A stretch of DNA of 64,000 nucleotides from Pollenia angustigena. Its lineage: Eukaryota; Arthropoda; Insecta; Diptera; Polleniidae. Each line of letters starts with the position of its first letter. The stretch's first letter is position 1. Shown here piece by piece: positions 45,001 to 55,378 of this stretch. A model generated the notes under the pieces. That model saw nothing but the letters and a program-made list of their open reading frames with translations. It had not been told where the DNA came from and did not search any database. The stretch lies in contig OV884056.1 of assembly GCA_930367215.1 (NCBI GenBank), positions 51,770,308-51,834,307 of the forward strand, given 5' to 3'. The position numbers and the translations under genes are program-made.

Positions 45001-45219
45001 ATGGAGAGCTTCAGCTATAAAGAATTATCCGAAGAGTATTTTAAAAATAAAAAGGAGGAAGATGTTTTAAGTTACATTGAAGGAAAACTCAATTTATGTT
45101 CTTGCAGCACTGAAATACAATCGGAACTGCAAAATAAAATAACCGATTTCGTCAAAAGCGCTTCAAACAAGTTGGATGGAGAAAACCTAGATTTTACAAG
45201 AGTTTTGCAAACTGGTTAG
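45001..45219 (+). CDS. small intronless protein of unknown function, 72 residues
   Basis: I do not recognise this protein. It begins MESFSYKELSEEYF, is rich in Glu, Lys, Ser and Asn, has a CSC pair at residues 33-35 and ends VLQTG. It has no signal peptide, membrane segment or zinc-binding pattern; most of it should be helical (for example residues 36-57), so a soluble intracellular protein is likely. The start is supported by the context AAAAATGG and by a well-spaced TATA/initiator promoter 54 bases upstream of the ATG. Codon composition is less AT-biased than its surroundings. A possible polyadenylation signal (ATTAAA) follows at 45406, just before a Tc1 element. It could be a fast-evolving or lineage-restricted gene, a recently copied gene fragment, or a fortunate open frame. 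If the giant intron is real, it would be nested within it on the same strand. Confidence 0.5.
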   Translation: MESFSYKELSEEYFKNKKEEDVLSYIEGKLNLCSCSTEIQSELQNKITDFVKSASNKLDGENLDFTRVLQTG

Positions 45220-45405
45220 ATGGCGAACTCAGTGTCCAGATATCTTCAGAATTTAAAGCCGTTTTCCGGGATTGGGAATTTGGGTATTTCTTAATCAAAA
45301 ATGGGGATGTTTTTCAGTTTACTGTTTTAAGAACTTTTTAATCTACATAACTGCCAAAATTCATTATCATACCTTTATTCATGTTACATTTATAGAATGT
45401 CAAAG

Positions 45406-45411
45406 ATTAAA
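45406..45411 (+). terminator. possible polyadenylation signal ATTAAA
   Basis: This is the common variant hexamer, 187 bases after the stop codon at 45219 and 12 bases before the Tc1 element. The insertion may have displaced the natural downstream cleavage sequence. Confidence 0.25.
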
Positions 45412-45677
45412 ATTATTATTTACAGTATCGGGCAAAACCTAAGCACCCCCTCAGTATATTTTTTTTAAATGACAATTTTTTTAAGAAAACAAAATTATTA
45501 AACATTTTTTTTTTATTTTTTTATTTATTTATATCTTTTTTATTGATAACACACAAATTTAAGGAATTCAGAATTTAATAAAAAAAAGTTATAATTCAAA
45601 AAATATTTTAAGTCGCAAATATAAGCGAACTAAACTAAAGCACCCCCAACTTAAGGTACAAAAAAAAACTATTAAAA

Positions 45678-46010
45678 TCAATATTTCGTTGCGAATTCTT
45701 TATTCTGGATGACACACGCACATCTTTTAGGCATAGAGGATATTAAATTATTGAATATTTCAGGTGATATTGCTTCCCAGGCTATTTTTGCGGCTTCAAA
45801 TAAATTTTCTTTGGTTTTGCAATTTTCTCGGTTAATTTTTAAGTTAACGATCTTCCACAAGTTCTCGATTGGGTTAAGATCAAGTGAATTTATCAAGACA
45901 TCAATTGTGTGCAAAATATTCGATCAACAGATCAATTACTTCTTGGCTAATTTAAAAGTTTTTGCAGACTGGTCAACTTCTAATACTTATTCTGGAGGAA
46001 GGCCACTTTA
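45678..46010 (-). pseudogene. Tc1 transposase C-terminal fragment, minus strand
   Basis: The minus frame reads SLDLNPIENLWKIVNLKINR, then EAAKIAWEAISPEIFNNLI and SMPKRCACVIQNKEFATKY, then a stop. SPDLNPIENLW is the conserved block with the final catalytic Glu of DD34E Tc1 transposases; the Glu is kept. The C-terminus is complete. An inverted copy of the same DNA lies at 46490-46795. Confidence 0.85.
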
Positions 46011-46012
46011 AA

Positions 46013-46463
46013 CTTCGCAACGTAAAGACTCCTTAACTAAAAGGGCAATCCAAAATGATCCTACCGCATCTTATAGTCACAAACGAAGCCACTTAGATTT
46101 AAAAATTAGGGAAAGAACGATTTGCAGAAGGGCGGTAGAGGCCGGACTATTCAGTCGACGACCAGCAAAAAAACCTTTCATATCGTCAAAAAATAAAAAA
46201 AGCCAGACTTGAATTCGCCAAGGCCCATCCCTACTGGAGTGTCCAAAAATGGAGGACTGCTGTTTTCTGACGAATCTAAGTTGAATTTAAAGGATTCAGA
46301 TGGCATAAGGCGTGTACGCAGATCAACGGTGGAACGGTGGAATTGCAAAGGCACTGTAAAGCATGGAGGCGGCAACATAATGGTCTGGGGTTGTTTCTCT
46401 GGGCAAGGGATTGGGCCAATTCATAAGATTGATGGAAGTAGGGATGCTATAGGATCATTTTGA
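46013..46463 (+). pseudogene. Tc1 transposase N-terminal and middle fragment, plus strand
   Basis: The frame contains RAIQNDPTASYSHKRSH and AVEAGLFSRRPAKKPFIS (second DNA-binding helix region and linker). After a frameshift near 46200 comes LLFSDESKLNLKDSDGIRRV, then TVKHGGGNIMVWGCFSGQGI and GPIHKIDG. FSDES holds the first catalytic Asp and GGGNIMVWGCFS is a Tc1 signature. The block with the second catalytic Asp (DNDPKHTS type) is absent: the sequence jumps to the inverted-duplicate arm. Non-functional. Confidence 0.85.
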
Positions 46464-46489
46464 AGTGTCGTTTTAATTAAGGAGTGTTC

Positions 46490-46798
46490 ATGTCACGAAG
46501 TTTAACGTGACCTTCCTCCAGAATGAGTAAGAGATGTGCGACCAGTCTGCAAAAACTTTTTAATTAGCCTAGAAATAATTGATCTGTTGATCGAATATTT
46601 TGCACACAATTGATGTCTTGATAAATTCACTTGATCTTAACCCAATCAAGAACTTGAGGAAGATCGTTAACTTAAAGATTAACCAAAGAAAATTTATTTG
46701 AAGCCGCAAAAATAGCCTGGGAAGCAATATCACCTGAAATATTCAACAATTTAATATCCTCTATGCCTAAAAGATGTACGTGTGTCATTGAAGCCAAA
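46490..46798 (+). pseudogene. Tc1 transposase C-terminal fragment, plus strand (inverted duplicate of 45678-46010)
   Basis: It matches the reverse complement of the left fragment closely, including GAATATTTTGCACACAATTG, GCCGCAAAAATAGCCTGGGA and ATCCTCTATGCCTAAAAGAT. It has small deletions, one of about 16 bases near 46680 that breaks the frame. With the left copy it can form a stem of about 300 bp around a loop of about 480 bases. Confidence 0.85.
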
Positions 46799-46984
46799 TT
46801 GCTTCTAGTTATCCTAAGCAGTTTGGGATTGAAATCCAGCAAAATCGGTTCAGTAGGACCAGAACTATGAATCAAAATGTGGAACCACCACCTAAAAAAA
46901 TTGATAATTTTGTTACAAAAAATAACATAAATGCTGGAAAAAGGCACGGAATGAGATAAGATTTCGCATTTGACTGGAAATCAC

Positions 46985-47400
46985 GCTGTTAAATTTCGTG
47001 AAGATCCGTCCATAATTTACCCTAAGCCCCTTATAAACACTACTCCGGGCAAAACAGTTTAGTACGCCTAAAACCGTAAAGAATAAGGCTAGCGTAACAA
47101 AATTTGGTACGTCACAGTTTTTTAATACTAGAAATAACACTGTGAAATTTCGTGATGATCGGTCCATAATTTACCCTAGGCCCCATAGAAACCCTACTCC
47201 CGGAAAACAGTTTAGTACACCTAAAACCATAATTAATAATGCTAGCATAACAGAAATTGGTACGTCACAGTTTTAAAGGACTAGAAATGACGCTGTGAAA
47301 TTTCGTGATGATCGGTTCATAATTTACCCTTGGCCCCATATAAACCCTACTACCGGAAAACAGTTTAGTCGCCTAAAACCATAACTAATAACAAATCGTC
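46985..47400 (+). repeat. about 155-bp tandem repeat, three units
   Basis: Each unit starts near (G/T)TTAAATTTCGTGA(A/T)GATC or GTGAAATTTCGTGATGATC (46988, 47141 and 47298), followed by CCATAATTTACCCT, CAGTTTAGT and GGTACGTCACAGTTTT. Its downstream end, GGCACAGCCGAATATAGCAC then a T run (47477-47518), resembles the end of the repeat at 55378. It lies inside the right half of the Tc1 element and is absent from the left half. Confidence 0.75.
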
Positions 47401-47860
47401 ACAGTTTAAGATAATAATAACGTCATACAGATATTACTCCTTAAACATTCGAACTGTCGGTGGAGGGTATCAAAGATTCGGCACAGCCGAATATAGCACT
47501 CTAACTTGTTTTTTTTTAAATTCTGAATTCCTTAAGTTTGTGTTTTTCAATGAAAAAGATATAAATAAATAAAAAATTTTTTTTTAAAATCTTGTTTTCT
47601 TAAAAAAATTATCATTAAAAAAAAAATATAATGAGGGGTGCTTAGGTTTTGTCCGATACTGTATATAGTGTAAATGAATAAAAGGGCTTTCAATATGAGT
47701 AAAAAGTAATAATTTTAAGGTTTGAAATTCTATAAATCTGACATGAACAAAGATATATAAATGAAATTTGGCAGTTATGTAGATTAAAAAGTTCTTAAAA
47801 CAGTGGGCAGAAAAACATACCATTTTTTGAATAACAAATACCATAATTCTCAATCATTAG

Positions 47861-50605
47861 CATTTTCATACTAAATGCTAAAAAACATCAAAAGTTCACC
47901 TTTGACCATAAAATTCTCTACAACTACTCAACCGATTTTAACAAAATTAAAACTGTAAAAAGATCAAGATCGGTTCAAAAGTTACAGATTTTTGGCCAAT
48001 TAAAAACGATTTTCAGCCACTGTGCGGCGTCTCACGGGATGCACATTATCAGTAACAGTAAATGTGACCCAAAAACAATCTATTGTTTTTCGAAATAACT
48101 GCCAACTAAATAAATGAAAATACCTAAGAAGCTTAAATCAAACGCTTTTTTGAATTTCTAAAAGCTTTGTTATCGTACAACTTAGGCTATAGATTGTCAA
48201 ATCGTCAATATTAAATTTTTTAACCCAAAAGTCGTGAAAATTAAGATAAATCGTCGAATCTGATAACTGTGAACGTCTGTCATGATTACAGATATGACAT
48301 AACTGTAAAGTTTTTTATAAACCCAGGATGCCTTATTCGGTTCGTTTAAAACCCTGAAAATTATTTCCAGATATTGAACCTCTAAAATCTAGAAGGTTTA
48401 GAGAAATTTACTTCTTACCCAAAAACTTTTTTTCCAGTTTTTTAACTCAAATGCGTTCAAAAAGTGAATGTTTTCTTTAAAGGAGATTTTTTTATGTAAA
48501 GACCCATATTTTAAATAATAATATGCCACATAAGCTCATGCTAAAATAGAAAATTTTTGTTTATTTCCAAAAAATTGTATATACTCCTTATACATAATGC
48601 ATAATATAAAAAATCGGCGAAATATTTAGTTAATAAGCCTAAAAATATGCACTACAACAAAAAATCAAACACAAACACGCACATGACAGCTAAAAAAAAC
48701 TGTTTAACAAAATTTTAGGCTTCTATTGGCCGGCAATACAGAAAAAAAACTTATTCACGCATTAATACAAATACAAAAAAAGCATATAAAGAAAAGTGTT
48801 TTTACGCATACTAATGCATTATAGGCAGAAAATATAAATGTAGCATATATAAAAAAAAACTCACGCAACAATACAATGACAAAAGCGTAAATACATCTGC
48901 AACTACATTCACATTTACATGTGTTTGTATATGGACGTACTTCAAAAAAGTGTGCATGTGTTTGACTGGGTGTTTAAGAAAATAAAAATGCTAAATAGGG
49001 AAGCGCATTTTGCTTTGACTAAAATTTTCGATCGCCGAAATTCTATAAATTAAACTTCATTACGAAGAACTAAACACATTTTGGCAATGTGTTTGTATAT
49101 CTGTGTGTGCATTATGTTTTAGTGGGGATTTATATAAGCGCGAGTTTTTACATTTATATACGTTTTGATCTCTCTTAGTAGTTGTGTTCAATATAAAATA
49201 TATTATAAAAAAATATTTTACAACAATTTCTCCTCTTTTTTTTATTTTTTTTCGCGAGATGATAAATGGATAGATAGACATGATGACGATGGCCGCTGCT
49301 ATATATTGTTAAAAAATATGTGTGTTTGTGCGTTAGTTTTTCCATTTGTCTGTATGTGGTTGCAAATATACATATGTAAATATAGTTTTTTATATATTGA
49401 CTTCAATACCTTCACCTTTGTTTAGAATATTTTTGAAGGATAGATATTAATTTTAACAAACAGTAGCTAACAAAACTTTTAATATTTTCTCTTTCGTATT
49501 GCCTAAAAAAAATTGTTTTCCAGTGTAACGAAAATGATTAATAGTTTTATGTTGATTAATCTTATTTAAAGATGTAAAGTTAAATAGCTTTTTGGTTCTG
49601 ATAGCTCTACAGTTACCTTCACATTACCAAAGTTTTTTAGGTATATTCTTTTGTAATATCCACCCGGCGATGAACAAGTTTCCGTCATGCCAAAATTGTT
49701 TAAAATTTTTTTTAAAGAACTTAAAAATTTGTTCATTGAGCAAAACATTTCTTTTTACTAAAACAAGTTTAAGGAAGTTATAAAATAAATAAAACCGTAG
49801 TGATCACCAAAGTGAGTATTGGTAATGCGAAGGTGAAGCTGTTAGAATCTAGAGTAATATTTAAGCAAAGACTTTTACTCCCTAAATCATAAAGTTTTAA
49901 GTCACAAACTTTGAGTTGAATTTCAGTTTGGACTTACAGCATAAAGATGAATTTCTCTCAAACATCATCAGTAACAATCTTTGTGGGATGGTGTCCTTTA
50001 CAGATGTGCACTTGTGCGAAAAGCTTTCTGTATGTTATCCACTTGGGGATGACAAGAAGCGATTCCTTTGTTATTAACTTCCCGACCAGCCCAATACTTC
50101 CGGTCTACACCAAGTATCTCCTGATATTATTGTTCAGGTATCAGTCTTACAGGCATCAGTCGTGTTAGCGTTAGCTTGCCAAGAGTTTATTGGCAGCCCA
50201 ACACTAGGATCGAACAAAATAGCTTAGTAAATCCCTTTTTCTTAAACAGTTTTTATTAATGAAACCACAACAAATATCGATAGAAGGCAAGGGATCTCCA
50301 CGACGACGACCTTCAAGTTATGATACAAAGTTCACAAGTACACAGAACGAAAAACCCGTACTAAGTTTAACGATATCCACTAACTTTAAGCACGAGTCGT
50401 ACTTAGAAATTTAGCTTTGCATTTTATAAGCATAACATGCATAATTTTCATGCTTAAAAAGTAAAATTAAAGTTCATCATTCCCAAATTCTATTTGTTTA
50501 CATTATTTAGTTAAATACATAACATTTTATGAATTTAGAATTTGTAATTAAGAGTTCTTCTGTAAACAAAGGGGGCAATACAACAAATGTAAAACAAACA
50601 TGTGT
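47861..50605. other. non-coding, unassigned
   Basis: A stretch at 47900-48060 has the look of a worn dispersed repeat (CAACCGATTTTAACAAAATT). 49940-50220 is less AT-rich and carries a 73-codon frame with no known domain. No other feature was recognised. Confidence 0.4.
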
Positions 50606-50956
50606 GAGTCTGAACACAATGAAACGATAATTTATTGCGGTGCGGTTTTTCATACAATTTTGTAGTAAAAAACCGCTGTGCGGCACGGCATAACATTCAA
50701 ATCTATTTTATTTTCATTGCAGACTTTCTTTTTTTCTCAATTTTTGATACTCGTTCTTTTTCTGATGTTGTCATAGTTTTTGAATAATTGGCGATGTTCA
50801 CAACATTATTCTAAACAAAAAACATGATAAAAATGTATGCACAAATAAATTAATATAAATGTAAACAAACAATGGCAACTATTGCCATCGCCGTCTTCCG
50901 TTGTTTTATGTTTATTTTTCTCTCCCGCAACGGGAAATCACACCGCGCCGCAAACA
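50606..50956. mobile_element. inverted-repeat element, copy B, interrupted at its right end
   Basis: It is closely similar to copy A (15041-15394) from GAGTCTGAACACAATG to CCGCAAACA. At this point the sequence breaks into the Helitron 5' end. The missing terminal TTGTGTTTAGAC may survive as TTGTTTATAAAAC after the Helitron (53406-53418). Confidence 0.75.
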
Positions 50957-52260
50957 TCTATATATATAATTTCGTTGTTTGTCCGGATGTATGTCCGGTT
51001 CTCTTTCCGCGGCTTTCTGAAGCCGTCTGACGTCGCAGAAAGATGAAATTTGGCATACGTAAAGCTCATTTGCTCCACTGGTGCAAGACGGAGCCCGATT
51101 TTTGATTTTCTTTCTATGGGCGGTGGGCGTGGTCATTGAATAAACCATTCACTTTTTCTTATATTTTTTGCAGGAAACTTTTGCGTTTTCCTAATGAAAT
51201 TTTTTATATTTAAAGCCCTCTGTCTGAGGAAGATCATAGCATTGTCAGATTCCTAATTTTCCGTCTCCGGGCTGTACATGTGTCTTATTTCATCATCAAA
51301 ACCCTCAATTTTGCATTATGTATTTTTTAAAGAATTTTTATATTCGATATTACAACATAAAGTTTGTTATACTGAAAGTACTTTCTCTGCCAGAAATCAT
51401 AGTGGAATCAGATTTTAATACTGCTGTTGAAAAGTAGAGATAATCTTATTGTATCACATCCATAATTACTAGCAAATATATTGGGTTTTTGTTTTGATTT
51501 TCAAGATTTGTTTGTAAAGTGATTTAAAGTCCAATCATATTCTAAGAGAAAGTACCTGTTATTTACATTCATCTAAATTAAAAAATAATAATATTGAGTT
51601 ATTGGAATTTATTCTTCATTGTGCCCATTCGAATTGGATTGAACTACATATTTACGGTGCGTTGCGCGTTTTTTAAATTATCATTAAAGGAAGAAATTTT
51701 AACTACCTATATAAATATAAAGTTAAAGTTCTTTTTTTTTACAAAAATCAACTAATTAACTTAAGTTATTAATAATTTTGAAAGCTACTCAAAGTCCTCT
51801 TCAAGGTATAGGTTATATTTTGTTATGTACATCCAAAAACTTTTAAGCGAATTTTACGAACAACTTTCGTTGTATATTATTTCGAAACACGTTTTTACGA
51901 ATATTTCGTACGATGTACGTCAGTTTTTGTATAAATAAGCAGAGATTTTTTCGGTGTTTGGTATCAACTGTTTCATACGTTTACATTTTATTATACTTCG
52001 GTTTGGTGGATGGTTTACAACCAGCAATATGTAAAATGCCGAGGATTTAAATCAGAGACTGTAAATATATATATATAAGAGTATTTAATTGTTCGTTATT
52101 TTTTCCAACATTTTGCTATAAAAAAAAAATTCCGTTAAGGGCATGGAAAGGCCTATTCCAGTGAATGTTCTGCACCCGATTCTATTTTTCAACTCACTGA
52201 AGGGACCTACAGTTTAATACCGGCAGCGAAAGGCTAATGCAATAGCATAATTAAATTATT

Positions 52261-53260
52261 TAGAGGGGGCCGCACATATAATTCTCAGTTCAAGCTACCA
52301 GTTCCATTGACAGAAACATCAACTTTAAATATGAGAGCAAATTCAGTGGATGCAAAGCAGATAAGAAAGGCTAGGTTAATCATTTGGGATGAGAAAACAA
52401 TGCCATCTACCTATGCATTTAATGCTATTGACAAGTTGCTTAAAACATTGATAAAAAATAAAAAGCCTTTTGGAGGTAAAGTTGTGCTTCTTGGAGGAGA
52501 TTTTCGCCAATGTTTACCAGTGATACCACATGCTCACAGGACGGCCATTATCGAATCATGTATTAAGTTTTCTTATCTTTGGTCCATCTTAAAAATTTTA
52601 CAACTTAAAGTCAATATTCGTGCAGTGGACAATATTTACAGAGATTGGCTTTTAAAAATGGGGAATGGTGAACTCAGTTCGGAATTTGGAGAGGACATTA
52701 TTGCATTACCAAACGAAATGCTGGCTGAAAACTCAATCGTGAAAATATCTTCGGTGAATGTTTAAAGCCGTCTGATGTAGAACAGTATTGTAAATTTGCC
52801 ATTTTATGCCATAAAAATGATGAAGTATGTCAAATTAATGAAGAAGTACTAAGTCTTTTAGAGTGTGGATGTTTTAAATTTTTGAGCGTTGACACGGTGG
52901 AGAGCAATAGCATAGCTGAACGGAAAAATTATTCGGTGGAGTTTCTAAACAGTCTATCGCCATCTGGAATGCCTCCTCATAAGTTAAAAGTCAAAGTGGG
53001 AGCCATTATCATGCTTCTGAGGAATTTAAACACTAAAAGAGGGCTATGCGCAACTATATTAACCGGCACTGCAAAAGGCAATCCTGCATTTATTCCGAGG
53101 ATTGATTTGGCTCCCATAAATCCCGACCTACCATTTATTTTGCGTAAGAGACAGTTTCCTATAAGGTTGGCGTTTTCCATCACCATCGATAAAGCTCAAG
53201 GTCAAACGTTAGAGAGGGGGGATATATTTACCCAAACCAGTTGTTTTTAAAGAATTATTA
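52261..53260 (+). pseudogene. Helitron Pif1-like helicase, frameshifted and truncated
   Basis: The frame starts inside the protein (QFKLPVPLTETST), continues with ARLIIWDEKTMPS (Walker B) and GGKVVLLGGDFRQCLPVIP (helicase motif III region), shifts frame near 52760, continues ILCHKNDEVCQINEEVL, then NPAFIPRIDLAP, RKRQFPIRLAFSITI and DKAQGQTLERG (motif VI). It shifts again near 53217, losing the usual YVALSR ending. The Walker A motif that should lie upstream of 52261 was not found. These blocks are specific to Helitron-type Pif1 helicases, which unwind the element during rolling-circle transposition. The gene cannot make a working enzyme. Confidence 0.85.
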
Positions 53261-53377
53261 TAATTTAGTTACTAACTTATTGTAATTTGTTACATATTAA
53301 AACATTGAATAATAATTTTTTTGTTAAATTTCTTTTCTGAGCGTTACTATGTTAGTTATAATCTAAAAGATTTTTAT

Positions 53378-53405
53378 GCCTGGCAGGGACAGGCTTTGTG
53401 ACTAG
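53378..53405 (+). other. Helitron 3' terminal hairpin and CTAG
   Basis: The 5-bp GC-rich stem GCCTG/CAGGC with a 7-base loop is followed by TTTGTGA and CTAG. It acts as the termination signal of Helitron replication. Confidence 0.8.
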
Positions 53406-53418
53406 TTGTTTATAAAAC

Positions 53419-54557
53419 TTAATGACAGCATATATTTAAATAAACATCCTTATATTTTATCGTTTAAGGTAAAAGTGCAAAACACGTGGAAAACTAAAGC
53501 GCGTGAAAAATGGCAGGTTAAACAACGCTCGTTATAAAAGTATTTTCTGTCAGCTGTTTTTAATTTATTTAACACTTTGCATATACCAAGCTACGGCTCT
53601 TTTTTTGTTTTTTATGTATTTGCGTATTCTTGCACGGTTTCCAACTGCATGTTTTTTAACAATTCCTAATATTTTCCAACCCATATTCTATTTTTGAAAC
53701 AGTGTCTACATCGTTAAAAAATGTTTACCGAAATACATCGTTTTTATTACGATTACTAAATATGTTGTCAACGCTTAAAAGTGCAACGTATCGTAAAATT
53801 TCCAAATTGCTTGGAAGCCTAGCTCTAACCTCGTAAATTAAGTTTAAGATAAAACGAATGTAACTTTCTTGTATCACTTTTTTATCATTTGAAATCTTAA
53901 AATCTTTACAAGCCTTCTCAAAATTGTACCCCAAATAGCAAAGTTGAACTAAATCATCCTCTATGTAATCGTAGTTTTAAAAATGGTACACTTATAAAAT
54001 TATTACGGTAACTGATTGTGGGTTATTAATTCGTTTTCTGTTCTGTTAAAATTGAATAAAAATATAGTTATTTTTCGAATTATTTTATTTTTTAACATTT
54101 ATGTTTGTTGTTCATAAAACAAACTACCAAAAAATAATGTTTTATCGTATTTATTCTGTTATGTAGTTTGATTTTTGTCGTTTAAAATATATTTTTTAAT
54201 AGTAAAAATCATTCAATTTTAAGGAATATACTGTTCAAAAAATAAAAAATTTAAAAACGAATGTAACAATCATTTGTTTTAAATGAAATGTAAATAATCC
54301 GTTTTTAAGTGAATTTTAAGTTGTTTAAAATGAATTTTCGTTTGAATATAACTACATAATATTTTGAGTGTAGAAAAAAAAAAAATAAAAATTGTAAAAA
54401 GCACCAAAGGCACTAACGAAAAATTTAAAAAGCACCAAATTTGGTTTTTTTTTTAGTTTCGCATTATGGATAAAATTTTGGCGTTTTGAGGCATCAACGC
54501 ACCAAAAATAGTGCCAAAAGCACTAAGTTGGCATCACTGGTTAGTAAATAATAATAT
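53419..54557. other. non-coding; contains AAGCACCAAA-type motif repeats
   Basis: 54395-54535 has AAGCACCAAAG/T repeats and ends AGTTGGCATCACTGG, the common hAT-like terminal word. The left end is not identified. The remainder is unassigned. Confidence 0.4.
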
Positions 54558-54606
54558 TCTCTCGCTCTATCTCTTTCTTGCTCTCTCTCTCTCTCTCTCT
54601 CTCTTG
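54558..54606. repeat. (TC)n microsatellite
   Basis: Imperfect at first, then about thirteen pure CT units. Confidence 0.9.
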
Positions 54607-54730
54607 TTCTCTGGGATAAGTATGTAGGTAGCAGGGATGCTAAATGAGAAAACCAATATCGTACCAATGAACTTTTAAAATCGTACTTTTTCGGCCCAAA
54701 TAGTACTTTATCTTTTTAATACATTTTTTA

Positions 54731-55378
54731 TACCCACACCACAATAGTGGAGAGGGTATTATGCATTTGCGCTGATGTGTGTAACGCCTTAAAATATTGG
54801 TCCTAGACCCACCTTAAAGTATGCCGATCGACTCAAAATCACTTTCTGAGTCGAACGATGTCCGTGCGGCTGGCTGGATGTCCATGTAACCTTGTGCGCA
54901 AAGTAGAGGTCGCAATATTAGAGATAATTTGATAAAATTTAGGACATAGGTTCTAATTGGCAAAGGGACCAAGACTGTTGAAAAAGGGCCAAATGGTAGA
55001 ACCACGAAGGAAGATAGGGGGAAATTTATTCCTCTCAGAAACTATCAAACCGATTTTAATGAAATTTTAAACAGAGATAGAACCATATCTTTATCAACAC
55101 ATAAGGGATGCATTTTTTAAAAAATTGGACCACGAGGGGAGATAGGGGCAATTTCTGCTTCTCAAACCGATTTTAATGAAATTTAAAACGTAGATAGATC
55201 CATATCTATATGGACACATAAGCTATACAGTTTTTCTGCTTCTCACAAACTTTCAAACCAATTTTATAAACATAGATAAATCCATATTTATATGGACATA
55301 TAAGCATGATGTGATTTTTAATATTGTGGTGTAGGGTATCATATGGTCGGGATTGACCGACTATACTTTCTTACTTCT
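54731..55378 (+). repeat. foldback-type dispersed repeat
   Basis: It begins ATACCCACACCACAATAGTG and ends with the inverted ATTGTGGTGTAGGGTAT, then GGTCGGGATTGACCGACTAT and a T-rich tail. Inside, a unit with CCACGA(G/A)G(G/A)AGATAGGGG, CTATCAAACCGATTTTAATG and TAGATCCATAT(C/T)TATATGGAC occurs about three times. The frame MVLPFGPF... on the minus strand is a by-product. Many higher flies carry highly repeated elements of this look (general knowledge). Confidence 0.65.

Larger units (their letters stand above)
45423..47661. mobile_element. Tc1-type element, internally rearranged, TA-flanked
   Basis: The ends are CAGTATCGGGCAAAACCTAA and the inverse of CAGTATCGGACAAAACCTAA. TA occurs at 45421-45422 and 47662-47663. 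The inverted ends extend to about 150 bp with minor differences, and GAATTCAGAATTTAA marks their inner limit. The interior carries pieces of a Tc1 transposase on both strands, so it is longer (2.24 kb) than an ordinary Tc1 (about 1.6 kb) yet lacks an intact gene. Confidence 0.85.
45271..47860. repeat. large imperfect palindrome enclosing a Tc1 element
   Basis: The sequence at 45271-45412 returns inverted at about 47700-47860 (shared GTTTTAAGAACTTTTTAATC, CTACATAACTGCCAAA and others). Inside lie the Tc1 terminal repeats and, further in, inverted copies of the Tc1 transposase C-terminal region. The arms are interrupted by about 45 extra bases near 47665-47710 and by an insert at about 46800-47510. 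Confidence 0.75.
50957..53405 (+). mobile_element. Helitron, 2.45 kb, both ends present, helicase broken
   Basis: The 5' end is TCTATATATATAATTTCG. The 3' end has the hairpin GCCTG-GCAGGGA-CAGGC (53378-53394), seven bases, then CTAG. The host bases are A (50956) and T (53406), the canonical A|T target. It carries a frameshifted Helitron helicase gene; no Rep (HUH nuclease) region was recognised, so it is a deletion derivative dependent on others, or dead. Confidence 0.85.

Noticed and set aside
52977..53186. 69-codon minus-strand frame
   Set aside because: It is the antisense shadow of the Helitron helicase.
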